A DNA stretch of 64,000 bases from Ferrigenium kumadai (GTDB lineage Bacteria; Pseudomonadota; Gammaproteobacteria; Burkholderiales; Gallionellaceae). A model generated the notes under the pieces. That model was not told the DNA's origin. It ran no database searches and worked only from the letters and a program-made list of their open reading frames with translations. The DNA lies in contig NZ_AP019536.1 of the NCBI RefSeq assembly GCF_018324385.1, positions 1,240,001-1,304,000 of the forward strand. Reading direction: 5' to 3'. Made by a program: the position numbers and the translations under genes. Below, piece by piece: positions 16,817 through 25,961 of the stretch. Numbering within the stretch: the stretch's first letter is position 1; each line of letters begins with the position of its first letter.

Positions 16817-17428
16817 CTAACGCAACAGCGGTTTCAGTTCCTCTAAGACATTTTTCATCAGCAGAGGTTGCGCCTCGGCGGTGGGGTGCAGGTTGTCTGC
16901 CTGGAACTGTTCGGGAGGGATGCCTTCGAGCAGGAACGGCATCAGCCGCACGCGGCGCTTCTCCGCCAATCGTGGATAGATGTTCTGGAATTGAGTGACG
17001 TAAGGCTCGCCGTAATTCGGCGGCAGGCGCATTCCCATCAGCAGCACCCTGGCGCGGGCTTGCTTGATGTCCTTGATGAGTTCATCCAGATTGGCCTCGA
17101 TATCCGCCGTACCGAAGCCGCGCAGCCCGTCGTTCGCGCCCAGTTCCAGGATCACCACTGCCGGGCGATGTTGCTGCAGTGCCTTGTCGATGCGCTGGCG
17201 GCCGCCCAGCGTGGTCTCACCGCTGATGCTCGCGTTCACTACACGGTAGGCCGAGCCTTTGCGTTTCAGCTCCTTTTGCAGCAGACTGGGCCAGCTTTCT
17301 TCCGCGGCGAGGCCGTAGCCGGCTGATAGACTGTCGCCGAATACGAGGATGTTCTTCGCGGCGTGGGCGTCGAACGGAAGCCACAGTGCGGCGATCAGCA
17401 GGATAAATTTCAGGGACAGAATTCTCAT
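16817..17428 (-). CDS. tesA: Periplasmic GDSL esterase / lysophospholipase TesA
   Basis: SGNH hydrolase acting on acyl-CoAs, esters and lysophospholipids in the periplasm. The 203-residue form has a clean signal peptide (1-23, ending DAHA), block I GDSLS with Ser33, the block III GxND (ELGAND) and the C-terminal Asp178/His181 pair (DNLH). The frame is open far upstream but that part is antisense to ybbA. The ATG at 17428-17426 shares a CATG with the divergent ybbA start, an extreme form of the tesA/ybbA divergence also known from E. coli. Confidence 0.93.
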   Translation of the reverse strand: MRILSLKFILLIAALWLPFDAHAAKNILVFGDSLSAGYGLAAEESWPSLLQKELKRKGSAYRVVNASISGETTLGGRQRIDKALQQHRPAVVILELGANDGLRGFGTADIEANLDELIKDIKQARARVLLMGMRLPPNYGEPYVTQFQNIYPRLAEKRRVRLMPFLLEGIPPEQFQADNLHPTAEAQPLLMKNVLEELKPLLR

Positions 17429-18092
17429 GGTTTCGATAGTGCAAGCGATTGGTCTGACAAAGCAGGTGCCGAGCGGCGACCAGATGCTGACCATCCTGCG
17501 CGAAGTAAGCTTCGCGGTCAATGCGGGAGAGAGCTTAGCCATCCTCGGCGCCTCCGGTTCCGGCAAGTCCACCTTGCTTGGCCTGCTGGCCGGGCTGGAC
17601 GTGCCCAGCAGCGGCAGCGTGTATCTCGACGGCGCGGACCTGTTCGCTCTGGATGAAGACGGGCGCGCAAGGCTGCGCGGTGCTGCGGCAGGTTTCGTGT
17701 TCCAGTCGTTCCAGCTGCTGCCCGCGCTGAACGCGCTGGAGAACGTGATGCTGCCGCTGGAACTGCAAGGCGCATCCGACGCGCGCGAACGCGCCGCCGA
17801 CTCGTTGCGCAAGGTCGGCTTGGGAGAACGCATGCACCACCTGCCCAAACACCTCTCCGGCGGCGAACAGCAGCGCGTCGCGCTCGCCCGCGCCTTCGTC
17901 ACCCGCCCCAAGATCCTGTTCGCCGACGAACCCACCGGCAACCTCGACGCCGCCACCGGCAGCCAGGTCATCGAACTCATGCTCGACCTCAATCGCGCGC
18001 AGGGCACGACGCTGATCCTGGTCACCCACGACGAGGCGCTGGCGAGGCGTTGCGGTCGACAGTTGCGGCTGGAGGCGGGGAGGGTGGTGTAG
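17427..18092 (+). CDS. ybbA: ABC transporter ATPase YbbA
   Basis: LolD/MacB-type ATPase of 221 residues: Walker A GASGSGKST, signature LSGGEQQRVALARAF, Walker B KILFADEPTGNLD, His in VTHDEALA. The start at 17427 has AGGGA about ten bases upstream, inside tesA, and gives the usual N-terminus. In E. coli ybbA is followed directly by ybbP; here an unrelated gene intervenes before the permease. Confidence 0.93.
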   Translation: MVSIVQAIGLTKQVPSGDQMLTILREVSFAVNAGESLAILGASGSGKSTLLGLLAGLDVPSSGSVYLDGADLFALDEDGRARLRGAAAGFVFQSFQLLPALNALENVMLPLELQGASDARERAADSLRKVGLGERMHHLPKHLSGGEQQRVALARAFVTRPKILFADEPTGNLDAATGSQVIELMLDLNRAQGTTLILVTHDEALARRCGRQLRLEAGRVV

Positions 18093-18127
18093 CGTGATGA
18101 TGAACTATGCCAACACTTCAAGATTGA

Positions 18128-18655
18128 GTGAGTGATTTCATGAAGCCAAAGACGCAGCGAATGTTTTCCGGCAATCACAGATATCACAAAGTCGATATTG
18201 CACGAGGTCAGTTGGAGACAGCCATTCGACTGTTTCTTGTAGATGGTTGCAATATGTTCTCAGCAATTACTCTTGCGGCAGCAGCTGGCGAAATACTTCA
18301 CGGGCTGGTACTAAATGCAGGGAAGGAACCGTTCGTAGACTATGTCATTAAAGTTAACGATTTTCGAAAACCCGGGGATACCCCTAAGCGTTCCTCCGTT
18401 ATCTCGCACATTCATAACCTTCTGTTTGTGAATGCGTTAAAACATCATGACAAGAAAACTGAGGCCCATGTCGAATTTGATGCGGAGGAGTGCGCATTGG
18501 CTGCAATCCTAAAGGCTATAGTGGACTATGAGACGCTAACTGGCGAGCATACCGAAGCCATGAAGACGTTTCTTACATGGACGAAATTGAATCTGAACTC
18601 AGAAAGAATCATGAGTGACTTTGAAAAAGCCCCTGATCACTTTAAGAAACTTTAG
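18128..18655 (+). CDS. Uncharacterised helical protein inserted in ybbA-ybbP
   Basis: Not named in any family I can cite with certainty. 175 residues from GTG 18128, or 171 from ATG 18140; neither has a strong RBS. It looks all-helical and cytosolic. The pattern LETAIRLFLVDG...TLAAAAGEIL, then NALKHHDKK (102-110), then a DYETLTGEH segment recalls a widespread unknown family with an NxxKHxD motif; this may be a degenerate HEPN fold. Base composition is clearly more AT-rich than both neighbours, with rarer codons (AAA, GAT, ATA), which suggests transfer. It ends 6 bp before ybbP. Confidence 0.75.
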   Translation: MSDFMKPKTQRMFSGNHRYHKVDIARGQLETAIRLFLVDGCNMFSAITLAAAAGEILHGLVLNAGKEPFVDYVIKVNDFRKPGDTPKRSSVISHIHNLLFVNALKHHDKKTEAHVEFDAEECALAAILKAIVDYETLTGEHTEAMKTFLTWTKLNLNSERIMSDFEKAPDHFKKL

Positions 18656-18661
18656 GTACAA

Positions 18662-21133
18662 ATGAATCTCCTCCGCCTCTCCCTTAACCTTCTTCGCCGC
18701 GACTGGCGGGCCGGGGAGTGGCGCGTGCTGCTGTTGGCGCTGGTGCTGGCGGTGGGTAGCCTGGCGACGGTCGGCATGTTCGCCGACCGCGTGCGGCAGG
18801 CGTTGCAGCAGGAGGCGACCAGCCTGATCGGGGCGGACTTGCGCATTACCTCGACGCGACCGCTGCCGTCCGCCTATCGCAAGAGCGCCGAGGCGCGCGG
18901 CCTGCGCGCCGTCGAGAGCCGCAGTTTCCCGAGCATGGTTTCTTTCCGCGAGCAGGCGCTGCTCTCCGAGATACAGGCGGTGGAGGATGGCTATCCGTTG
19001 CGAGGGAAAATCACCATCGAGGACGGCAGCGAGCATGTCGCGCAGGGCATACCCGTGCGCGGCACGGTGTGGGCGGACGAGCGGCTGTTGCGGCGTCTCG
19101 ATCTGCGCATGGGCGACGAGGTGGGCATAGGCGCGATGCGCTTCAGGGTTTCGGCGCGCATCGTGAAGGACATCGATCAGTCCATCGGCTTTTCCAGTTT
19201 CGCGCCGCGCGTGCTGATGAATGCGCAGGACCTTGAGGCGACGGGCCTTCAACAGGAAGGCAGCCGCATCACCTACCGCCTGATGGTTGCAGGAGAAGCG
19301 AAGCAGACGGCCGCGCTGCGCGGCGAACTGAAGGCGAAATTGACCGGCAACGAGAGGCTGGAGGACGTGCGCGATGCGCGGCCGGAGATACGCAGCGCGC
19401 TGGAGCGCGCCGAGCACTTCCTCGGGCTTGCAGCATTGACTGCTGCCATCCTCGCTGGCGCGGCGATGGCGCTGGCGGCGCGGCGCTTCGTGCTGCGCCA
19501 TCTCGACGGCTGCGCGGTGATGCGCTGCCTCGGCGCGCAGCAGGGACAGGTGCTGCGCCTGTTCCTCTACCAGTTCATGCTGCTGGGTATCGTCGCGGTG
19601 CTGCTGGGCTGCCTGTTGGGCTATGCCACGCAGGCCGTACTGATCTCGTTCGTCGAGGCCATGCGCCAGGCGGCGCTGCCGCAGCCTTCCTTGCTGCCCG
19701 CGGTCAAGGCCGCCGCCAGTGGTTTCGCGCTGCTGCTGGGCTTCGCCTTCCTGCCACTGCTGCAGCTGCGCAGGGTGTCGCCGCTGCGCGTGCTGCGCCG
19801 CGAGCTGGGCGCGCCGCAGCCGAACACCGTGCTGGTCTATGGCCTGGCGGTGGTGGTGCTCGCGGGATTGTTCCTGTGGCATTCCGGCTCGGCCAAGCTG
19901 GGGTTGGCGATGCTGGGTGGCTTGATCACCGGGCTGGTGGTGTTCGGCGGGTTGGCCTGGCTGATGTTGCATGGGCTGGCGCGCTATTTCCCCTACCTCG
20001 GTAATCACTGGCGGCACGCGGTGAACAACTTGGTGCGGCACGGGCGCAGCAACGCGCTTCAGGTGGTCGCGCTGGCGCTGGGTGGCATGGCGTTGTTGCT
20101 GCTGACGCTGGTGCGCGCCGACCTGCTGCAGGGCTGGCAGGACAAGCTGCCGCCGGAGACGCCGAACCGCTTCGTCGTGAACATCCAGCCGTACCAGCAG
20201 CAGGCGGTGCTGGATTTCTTCGCGCGCCAGAAGTTGCCGCCGCCCCAATTGCAGCCGATGGTGCGCGGCAGGCTGGTCGCGATCAACGACCGTCCCATCA
20301 ACGGCGATAGCTACCCGGACCCGCACGCGCGCGGCTTGGTGGAGCGCGAGTTCAACCTGTCCTACATGGAGCGCATGCCGGAGTGGAACGGGCTGGTGCA
20401 GGGGAAGTGGTGGCTACCGGGAGCAAATGGCCAGTTGTCGGTCGAAGAGGGCATCGCCCAGACGCTGGGCATCCGGCTCGGTGATACGCTGACCTACGAC
20501 GTGGCGGGCAGTCGCTTCAGCGCGCGCGTGACCAGTCTGCGCAAGGTGCAGTGGGACTCGATGCGGGTGAATTTCTTCGTCATCGCCACGCCCGAGCTGC
20601 TCCGCGACTTTCCGGCGAGCTACCTCACCAGTTTCTATCTGCCGCCTGACAGGGCACGCGCGGGCGACCTGCTGGCGCGCGAATTCCCCAATGTGCTGGT
20701 GATCGATACCGGCGCGATCATCGGGCAGGTGCGCCACATCATGGACCAGATCACGCAGGTGATGGGCGCGGTGTTCCTGTTCACGCTGCTGTCCGGTTTT
20801 GCCGTGCTGTATGCCGCGCTGCTCGCGACGCAAGATGAGCGCACCTTCGAGGCGGCGGTGCTGCGCACATTGGGGGCGGACGGGCGCTACCTGCGGCGGC
20901 TGCATCTGTCCGAATTCGCCGTGCTGGGTGGCCTGAGCGGGCTGTTCGCGGCGGCGGGGGCCGTGCTGCTGGGCTGGGTGCTGGCGCGCTTCGTCCTGGA
21001 TATCCCTTATCAGGCCAGTCCCGCCATCTGGCTGATCGGCGTGACGGGAGGCGCGGTCGCGGTGGCGCTGGCGGGCTGGCTGGGCACGCGGAGGCTGACT
21101 TCATTGCCGCCGCTGGTGATCCTGCGCGAATAG
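18662..21133 (+). CDS. ybbP: FtsX-family ABC permease YbbP
   Basis: An 823-residue inner-membrane permease with N-terminal helix (about 18-40), large periplasmic domain, FtsX-type helical core (about 250-370), a second periplasmic domain and second FtsX core (about 690-815). This doubled FtsX arrangement is the YbbP type. Partner of YbbA; the pair is thought to act on lipophilic substrates or toxic compounds, consistent with tesA nearby, but this is inference. Confidence 0.92.
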   Translation: MNLLRLSLNLLRRDWRAGEWRVLLLALVLAVGSLATVGMFADRVRQALQQEATSLIGADLRITSTRPLPSAYRKSAEARGLRAVESRSFPSMVSFREQALLSEIQAVEDGYPLRGKITIEDGSEHVAQGIPVRGTVWADERLLRRLDLRMGDEVGIGAMRFRVSARIVKDIDQSIGFSSFAPRVLMNAQDLEATGLQQEGSRITYRLMVAGEAKQTAALRGELKAKLTGNERLEDVRDARPEIRSALERAEHFLGLAALTAAILAGAAMALAARRFVLRHLDGCAVMRCLGAQQGQVLRLFLYQFMLLGIVAVLLGCLLGYATQAVLISFVEAMRQAALPQPSLLPAVKAAASGFALLLGFAFLPLLQLRRVSPLRVLRRELGAPQPNTVLVYGLAVVVLAGLFLWHSGSAKLGLAMLGGLITGLVVFGGLAWLMLHGLARYFPYLGNHWRHAVNNLVRHGRSNALQVVALALGGMALLLLTLVRADLLQGWQDKLPPETPNRFVVNIQPYQQQAVLDFFARQKLPPPQLQPMVRGRLVAINDRPINGDSYPDPHARGLVEREFNLSYMERMPEWNGLVQGKWWLPGANGQLSVEEGIAQTLGIRLGDTLTYDVAGSRFSARVTSLRKVQWDSMRVNFFVIATPELLRDFPASYLTSFYLPPDRARAGDLLAREFPNVLVIDTGAIIGQVRHIMDQITQVMGAVFLFTLLSGFAVLYAALLATQDERTFEAAVLRTLGADGRYLRRLHLSEFAVLGGLSGLFAAAGAVLLGWVLARFVLDIPYQASPAIWLIGVTGGAVAVALAGWLGTRRLTSLPPLVILRE

Positions 21134-21139
21134 CGCGGG

Positions 21140-21169
21140 TTGAGCGAACCGCGGCATTGGTGGTAGAAT
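21140..21169 (+). promoter_or_regulatory. Promoter of rpsB-tsf
   Basis: TTGAGC at 21140-21145 and TAGAAT at 21164-21169 with an 18-bp spacer, followed by GCGCGCC. The roughly 120-nt transcript leader before rpsB contains GCTCCGG...CCGGAGC and CACGG...CCGTG pairings and may be the S2 autoregulatory site. Confidence 0.65.
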
Positions 21170-21290
21170 GCGCGCCGCTCCGGAATAGGCCGGAGCAAAT
21201 TTCCCGCTCGCGCAAGTTGGGGTGCTCACGGAAAGTGCCGTGGGTCAGGCTGGCGAGTGGTAGTTGATAACCCTTACGTTAGGAGCAATC

Positions 21291-22013
21291 ATGGCTGTAA
21301 CTATGCGTCAAATGCTGGAGGCTGGTGTTCATTTCGGTCACCAGACCCGTTTCTGGAATCCCAAGATGGCACCGTACATCTTCGGTCACCGCAACAAGAT
21401 TCACATCATCAACCTGGAAAAGACCGTCGCGAAGTTCGCCGAAGCGGAAGCTTTCGTGCGCAAGCTGGCAGCTAAGAAGGGCACCGTCCTGTTCGTGGCG
21501 ACCAAGCGCCAGGCTCGCGACATCATCCAGGAAGAAGCCGTGCGCGCGGATTCCCCGTTCGTTAACTACCGTTGGCTGGGCGGCATGCTGACCAACCACA
21601 AGACCGTGCAGCTGTCGATCAAGCGCTTGCGCGAGCTGGAAGAGCTGACCGCCGAAGGCGCATCCGAGAAGGTTTCCAAGAAGGAAGCGCTGATGATGAA
21701 GCGCGAGCTGGAAAAACTGAACCGCAGCCTGGGCGGCATCAAGGACATGCAAGGTCTGCCGGCCGCGATCTTCGTGATCGACGTCGGTTATCAGAAGGGC
21801 ACCATCGTCGAAGCTCAGAAGCTGGGCATCCCCGTCATCGGCATCGTCGATACCAACAACTCCCCGCTGGGCGTGGACTATGTGGTTCCCGGCAACGACG
21901 ACTCGACTCAGGCTATCCGTCTGTACGCCCGCGGCATCGCCGACGCGATCCTCGAAGGCCGTGCTCAGGCACTGAACGAGTTGGTCGAGCAAGTTTCGGA
22001 ACAAGCCGCTTAA
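21291..22013 (+). CDS. rpsB: 30S ribosomal protein S2
   Basis: 240 residues, full S2 family match ([56 protein letters not shown] split across the C-terminal half). The ATG at 21291 follows AGGAG at normal spacing; nine extra in-frame codons upstream are leader. First gene of the rpsB-tsf-pyrH-frr cluster. Confidence 0.98.
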   Translation: MAVTMRQMLEAGVHFGHQTRFWNPKMAPYIFGHRNKIHIINLEKTVAKFAEAEAFVRKLAAKKGTVLFVATKRQARDIIQEEAVRADSPFVNYRWLGGMLTNHKTVQLSIKRLRELEELTAEGASEKVSKKEALMMKRELEKLNRSLGGIKDMQGLPAAIFVIDVGYQKGTIVEAQKLGIPVIGIVDTNNSPLGVDYVVPGNDDSTQAIRLYARGIADAILEGRAQALNELVEQVSEQAA

Positions 22014-22032
22014 GGTTTAGCGCCGACGTGAG

Positions 22033-22055
22033 AAGGGGCGTCAGCCCCTTTTTTT
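22033..22055 (+). terminator. Attenuating terminator between rpsB and tsf
   Basis: AAGGGGC-GTCA-GCCCCTT stem-loop followed by seven T. It probably lowers tsf expression relative to rpsB, as an attenuator at this place does in E. coli. Confidence 0.85.
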
Positions 22056-22088
22056 GTAAGTTTTTTTAAGTTTCGATGGAGTTTGAAA

Positions 22089-22988
22089 ATGGCAGAAATT
22101 ACCGCAGCAATGGTCAAGGAACTGCGTGAGGCCACCGGTCTCGGCATGATGGAATGCAAGAAGGCGTTGGTCGAATCCAACGGCGATTTCAAGGTGGCTG
22201 AAGAGCAGCTGCGCATCAAGAGCGGCGCGAAGGCCAGCAAGGCTGCATCCCGCGTGACCGCGGAAGGTATCGTCAGCGCGTTCATCGCCGCCGACGGCAA
22301 GGCTGCCGCCGTGGTGGAAGTGAACTGCGAGACCGACTTCGTTGCGAAGAATGACGACTTCATCGCGTTCGCGAAGAATGTCGCCGAAACCGTGGCGAAG
22401 AACAATCCGGCCGATGTCGAGGCATTGTCCGGCATGGCGCTGGCCAACGGCTCCGGCACCGTCGACGAAGTGCGCAAGGCTCTGGTGATGAAGATCGGCG
22501 AGAACCTCACGATCCGCCGCATCGCGCGCTACGAGACCTCCACCGGCAAACTGGCAACCTATCTGCACGGTAGCAAGATCGGTGTGCTGGTGAGCTACAC
22601 CGGCGGCGACGACGTGCTGGGTCGCGACATCGCGATGCACATCGCAGCGAGCAAGCCGAAGTCGCTCGATGCATCCGGCGTGAAGCCGGAAGACATCGAG
22701 ACCGAGCGCCGCATCGCCATCGAGAAGGCCAAGGAATCCGGCAAGCCAGAAGCGATCCTGGAGAAGATCGCCGAAGGTACCGTGCAGAAGTTCCTCAAGG
22801 AAGTCACCCTGCTGGGCCAGGTGTTCGTTAAGGCGGAAGACGGCAAGCAGACCATCGAGCAACTGCTGAAGGCCAAGGGCGCTACCGTGACCGCGTTCCA
22901 GATGTTCGTGGTGGGCGAAGGCATCGAGAAGAAGGTGGAAGACTACGCGGCTGAAGTCGCTGCCGCTGCTGCTGCTGCCCAGGGTTAA
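22089..22988 (+). CDS. tsf: Elongation factor Ts
   Basis: Guanine-nucleotide exchange factor for EF-Tu. 299 residues with the N-terminal UBA-like domain ([19 protein letters not shown]) and the core with [11 protein letters not shown]. Start at ATG 22089; a TTG two codons upstream is in frame but not used in the family. Downstream of an attenuator; 4 bp before pyrH. Confidence 0.98.
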   Translation: MAEITAAMVKELREATGLGMMECKKALVESNGDFKVAEEQLRIKSGAKASKAASRVTAEGIVSAFIAADGKAAAVVEVNCETDFVAKNDDFIAFAKNVAETVAKNNPADVEALSGMALANGSGTVDEVRKALVMKIGENLTIRRIARYETSTGKLATYLHGSKIGVLVSYTGGDDVLGRDIAMHIAASKPKSLDASGVKPEDIETERRIAIEKAKESGKPEAILEKIAEGTVQKFLKEVTLLGQVFVKAEDGKQTIEQLLKAKGATVTAFQMFVVGEGIEKKVEDYAAEVAAAAAAAQG

Positions 22989-22992
22989 GGTC

Positions 22993-23709
22993 ATGAAGCC
23001 GGCCTACAAACGCATCCTGCTCAAGCTGTCCGGCGAAGCCCTGATGGGCGACGACAGCTACGGCATCAACCGCGAGGTGATCGAGCGCATCGTCGCCGAG
23101 ATCAAGGAAGTGGTCGATCTGGGTGTGGAGGTGGCGATCGTGATCGGCGGCGGCAACATCTTCCGCGGCGTGGCTCCGGCCGCGGCGGGGATGGATCGCG
23201 CCACCGCCGATTACATGGGCATGCTGGCCACGGTGATGAACTCGATGGCCCTGCAGGACGCGATGAAGCGCACCGGGGTGGATTGCCGCGTGCAGTCCGC
23301 GCTGAGCCTGGAGCAGGTGGCCGAGCCGTTCATTCGCGGCAAGGCGCTGCGCTATCTGGAAGACGGCAAGGTGGTGATCTTCGCGGCCGGCATCGGCAGC
23401 CCGTTCTTCACCACCGACACCGCCGCCGCGCTGCGCGGCGTGGAGATGTCCGCCGACGTGGTGATCAAGGCCACTAAGGTGGACGGTATCTACACCGCCG
23501 ATCCGAAGAAGGATCCCAACGCGATCCGCTACCAGAGCCTGAGCTTCGACGAGGCCATCAGCAAGAATCTCAAGGTGATGGATGCGACCGCGCTGACGCT
23601 GTGCCGCGACCAGAAGCTGCCCATCATCGTGTTCAGTATTTTCAAGATAGGTGCGCTGAAGCGTGTGGTATTCGGCGAAGGCGAAGGCACGCTGGTGCGT
23701 ATCGATTGA
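22993..23709 (+). CDS. pyrH: UMP kinase
   Basis: Converts UMP to UDP in pyrimidine synthesis. 238 residues of the bacterial amino-acid-kinase type: [10 protein letters not shown] phosphate loop, [19 protein letters not shown]. Conserved position between tsf and frr. Confidence 0.98.
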   Translation: MKPAYKRILLKLSGEALMGDDSYGINREVIERIVAEIKEVVDLGVEVAIVIGGGNIFRGVAPAAAGMDRATADYMGMLATVMNSMALQDAMKRTGVDCRVQSALSLEQVAEPFIRGKALRYLEDGKVVIFAAGIGSPFFTTDTAAALRGVEMSADVVIKATKVDGIYTADPKKDPNAIRYQSLSFDEAISKNLKVMDATALTLCRDQKLPIIVFSIFKIGALKRVVFGEGEGTLVRID

Positions 23710-23723
23710 TTCAGGAGGGAACT

Positions 23724-24281
23724 GTGATTGCTGATCTGAGAAAAACAACCGAACAGAAGATGCAGAAGTCGCTGGAGGCGCTGAAGACGGACCTGGGCAA
23801 GGTGCGTACCGGACGTGCCCACACCGGCCTGCTGGATCACGTGATGGTGGATTACTACGGTAGCCCGACCCATGTGAACCAGGTGGCGAACATCACCCTG
23901 GTCGACGCGCGCACCATCGGCGTCCAGCCTTACGAACGGAACATGGTCGGCCCGGTGGAAAAGGCTATCCGCGATTCCGATCTTGGGCTGAACCCGGCAA
24001 GCCAGGGCGAACTGATCCGCGTGCCGATGCCCATGTTGACCGAGGAGCGTCGCCGCGACCTGATCAAGGTGGTCAAGGCCGAGGGCGAGAACGCCAAGAT
24101 CGCGGTGCGCAACATCCGCCGCGACGCCAATAATCACCTGAAAGACGCGCTCAAGAAAAAAGAGATCGCCGAAGACGAAGAGCGCCGCACCCAGGACGAT
24201 ATCCAGAAGCTGACTGACCGCTACGTCGCCGAGATCGACAAGACGCTGGTTGCCAAAGAAGCCGATCTGATGGCAGTCTAA
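23724..24281 (+). CDS. frr: Ribosome recycling factor
   Basis: Splits post-termination ribosomes with EF-G. 185 residues, the family length, when the GTG at 23724 is used; it follows AGGAGGGA at ideal distance. Key segments: [12 protein letters not shown] and [12 protein letters not shown]. An upstream ATG in the same frame lies inside pyrH and is rejected. Confidence 0.98.
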   Translation: MIADLRKTTEQKMQKSLEALKTDLGKVRTGRAHTGLLDHVMVDYYGSPTHVNQVANITLVDARTIGVQPYERNMVGPVEKAIRDSDLGLNPASQGELIRVPMPMLTEERRRDLIKVVKAEGENAKIAVRNIRRDANNHLKDALKKKEIAEDEERRTQDDIQKLTDRYVAEIDKTLVAKEADLMAV

Positions 24282-24361
24282 AAGGAGACAGGATTCGGGA
24301 TGCAGGATACGGCTACCGGCCGCCTCGACTGAATCCTGAATCCCGTATCCTGGATCCTGAT
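24282..24361 (+). promoter_or_regulatory. Structured uppS leader: SD, palindrome, start codon
   Basis: AAGGAG at 24282-24287 is the only Shine-Dalgarno upstream of uppS but lies 74 nt from its ATG. Between them, 24295-24312 pairs with 24343-24360 (18 positions, one mismatch, one G-U), enclosing a 30-nt loop. Folded, only 8 unpaired nt separate the SD from the ATG. A 10-codon mini-ORF (ATG 24300 to TGA 24330-24332) lies within the hairpin, 12 nt after the SD. The palindrome resembles a dispersed repeat. Confidence 0.7.
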
Positions 24362-25138
24362 ATGGCTCTCTTCAAAAGTTCTACCCGCAACATTCCCGAC
24401 GCCCCTCCCGTCCCGCGCCATATCGCCGTCATCATGGACGGCAACGGGCGCTGGGCCAAGCAGCGCTTCATGCCGCGCGTGGCAGGGCACCAGCGCGGAG
24501 TGGAGGCACTGCGCGAGGTGGTCAAAGCCTGTCGCGACCTGGGCGTGGAATACCTGACGGTATTCGCCTTCAGCAGCGAGAACTGGCGGCGTCCTGCCGA
24601 CGAAGTTTCCTTCCTGATGTCGCTGTTCATGAAGATGCTGGAACGTGAGGTCGTCAGGCTGCACGAGAAAAACATCCGAGTGAAGATCATCGGCGACCGC
24701 AGCCGTTTCGACGATAAGCTCAATCAGGCCATGCAGGATGCCGAAACACTGACCGCGAATAACGTCGGCCTGACCCTGACCATCGCCGCCAACTACGGCG
24801 GACGCTGGGACGTGATGAACGCTGTGCAGACGATGCTCAAGGAGCATCCGGAATTCGCTCAGGGCTTCAAGGAAGAAGACCTGTCCCCCTATCTTTGCCT
24901 GAGCGAGGCGCCAGAGCCGGACTTGTTCATCCGCACCGGCGGCGAGCAGCGCATCAGCAACTTCATGCTGTGGCAGCTGGCCTATACCGAGCTTTATTTC
25001 ACCGATGTGCTGTGGCCGGCGTTCGGCCGCGAGGAGCTGGAAGCGGCGATTGCCTCCTACCAGAAGCGGGAGCGCCGTTTCGGGCGGACCAGCGAACAGT
25101 TGGCGAGCGAGCAGCCGAAAGGGGGCTTCGATGCTTAA
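24362..25138 (+). CDS. uppS: Undecaprenyl diphosphate synthase (isoprenyl transferase)
   Basis: Makes the C55 lipid carrier precursor for peptidoglycan and LPS by cis-condensation of isopentenyl-PP. 258 residues: HIAVIMDGNGRWAK catalytic Asp loop, FAFSSENWRRP, and FIRTGGEQRISNFMLWQ. The start MALFKSSTRN matches the family, yet no RBS directly precedes it; see the leader feature. Overlaps cdsA by 8 bp. Confidence 0.97.
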   Translation: MALFKSSTRNIPDAPPVPRHIAVIMDGNGRWAKQRFMPRVAGHQRGVEALREVVKACRDLGVEYLTVFAFSSENWRRPADEVSFLMSLFMKMLEREVVRLHEKNIRVKIIGDRSRFDDKLNQAMQDAETLTANNVGLTLTIAANYGGRWDVMNAVQTMLKEHPEFAQGFKEEDLSPYLCLSEAPEPDLFIRTGGEQRISNFMLWQLAYTELYFTDVLWPAFGREELEAAIASYQKRERRFGRTSEQLASEQPKGGFDA

Positions 25139-25961
25139 ATCGCGCGTGATCACCGCCGTGGTGCTGCTGGTGCTGTTTCTGGCGGCACTGTTCCTGTTGC
25201 CGGCGGCAGCTTGGGCACTGCTGGTTCTGGTAATGGTGATGCAGGGGGCTGTCGAGTGGGCGCGCCTGTCCGGCCTGAGCGGCAGGAAGGCGAACGTCTA
25301 CTGGGCGTTGACGCTGGCGCTGATGGGAGGCATGTTGGTACTGGATTCCTACACGACGCCGGCGCAGCAGGACTATACCCATCTCGGGGTGTATCTGGTG
25401 TCCGCCTTGCTGTGGCTGGTCATCGTGCCGAGCTGGCTGATGGCCGGCTGGAAAGTCAGGCGACCGCTGCTGATGGCGCTGACCGGCTGGGCGGTGCTGT
25501 TGCCGACCGGTCTGGCGATGCTGGACTTGCGCGAGGCCGATCCCAGTCCGTGGATGCTGCTGTTCGTCATGTGCCTGGTGTGGGTCGCGGATATCTCAGC
25601 CTATTTCGCCGGCCGTCGCTTCGGCAAGAACAAGCTCGCGCCCGACATCAGCCCGGGCAAGACTTGGGAAGGTGTGGCGGGCGCGGTGTTCGGCGTATCG
25701 GCCTATGTGGTGCTGGTATGGAGCTTCAGCCCGTATTTTTCCACCCGCGAGATATTGCCGCCGTTGCTGCTGGCCTCATGGTGGTGGGTGGCGCTGGCGG
25801 TGATCGGCGACCTGTTCGAGTCGGCGGTCAAGCGCCAAGCGGGCGTGAAGGACAGCGGCGCGCTGCTGCCGGGACACGGCGGCCTGCTGGACCGTATCGA
25901 CGCGCTGACCTCGACCCTGCCACTGGCCGCGCTGGCGATGTTGCTCCAGAGGATTAGTTAA
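25131..25961 (+). CDS. cdsA: Phosphatidate cytidylyltransferase
   Basis: Makes CDP-diacylglycerol from phosphatidate and CTP at the inner membrane. 276 residues with about eight membrane helices and the C-terminal CdsA signature ([13 protein letters not shown], then [15 protein letters not shown]). Start at 25131 overlaps the uppS end and has GGGGG upstream. Stop and the dxr start share one base (TAATG). Confidence 0.97.
   Translation: MLKSRVITAVVLLVLFLAALFLLPAAAWALLVLVMVMQGAVEWARLSGLSGRKANVYWALTLALMGGMLVLDSYTTPAQQDYTHLGVYLVSALLWLVIVPSWLMAGWKVRRPLLMALTGWAVLLPTGLAMLDLREADPSPWMLLFVMCLVWVADISAYFAGRRFGKNKLAPDISPGKTWEGVAGAVFGVSAYVVLVWSFSPYFSTREILPPLLLASWWWVALAVIGDLFESAVKRQAGVKDSGALLPGHGGLLDRIDALTSTLPLAALAMLLQRIS

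Noticed and set aside
17429..18187. Minus-strand frame continuous with tesA across ybbA
   Set aside because: It is antisense to ybbA; the signal peptide and family length place the tesA start at 17428.
18599..20326. 575-codon minus-strand ORF rich in Gln, His and Arg
   Set aside because: Shadow of ybbP; no family features.
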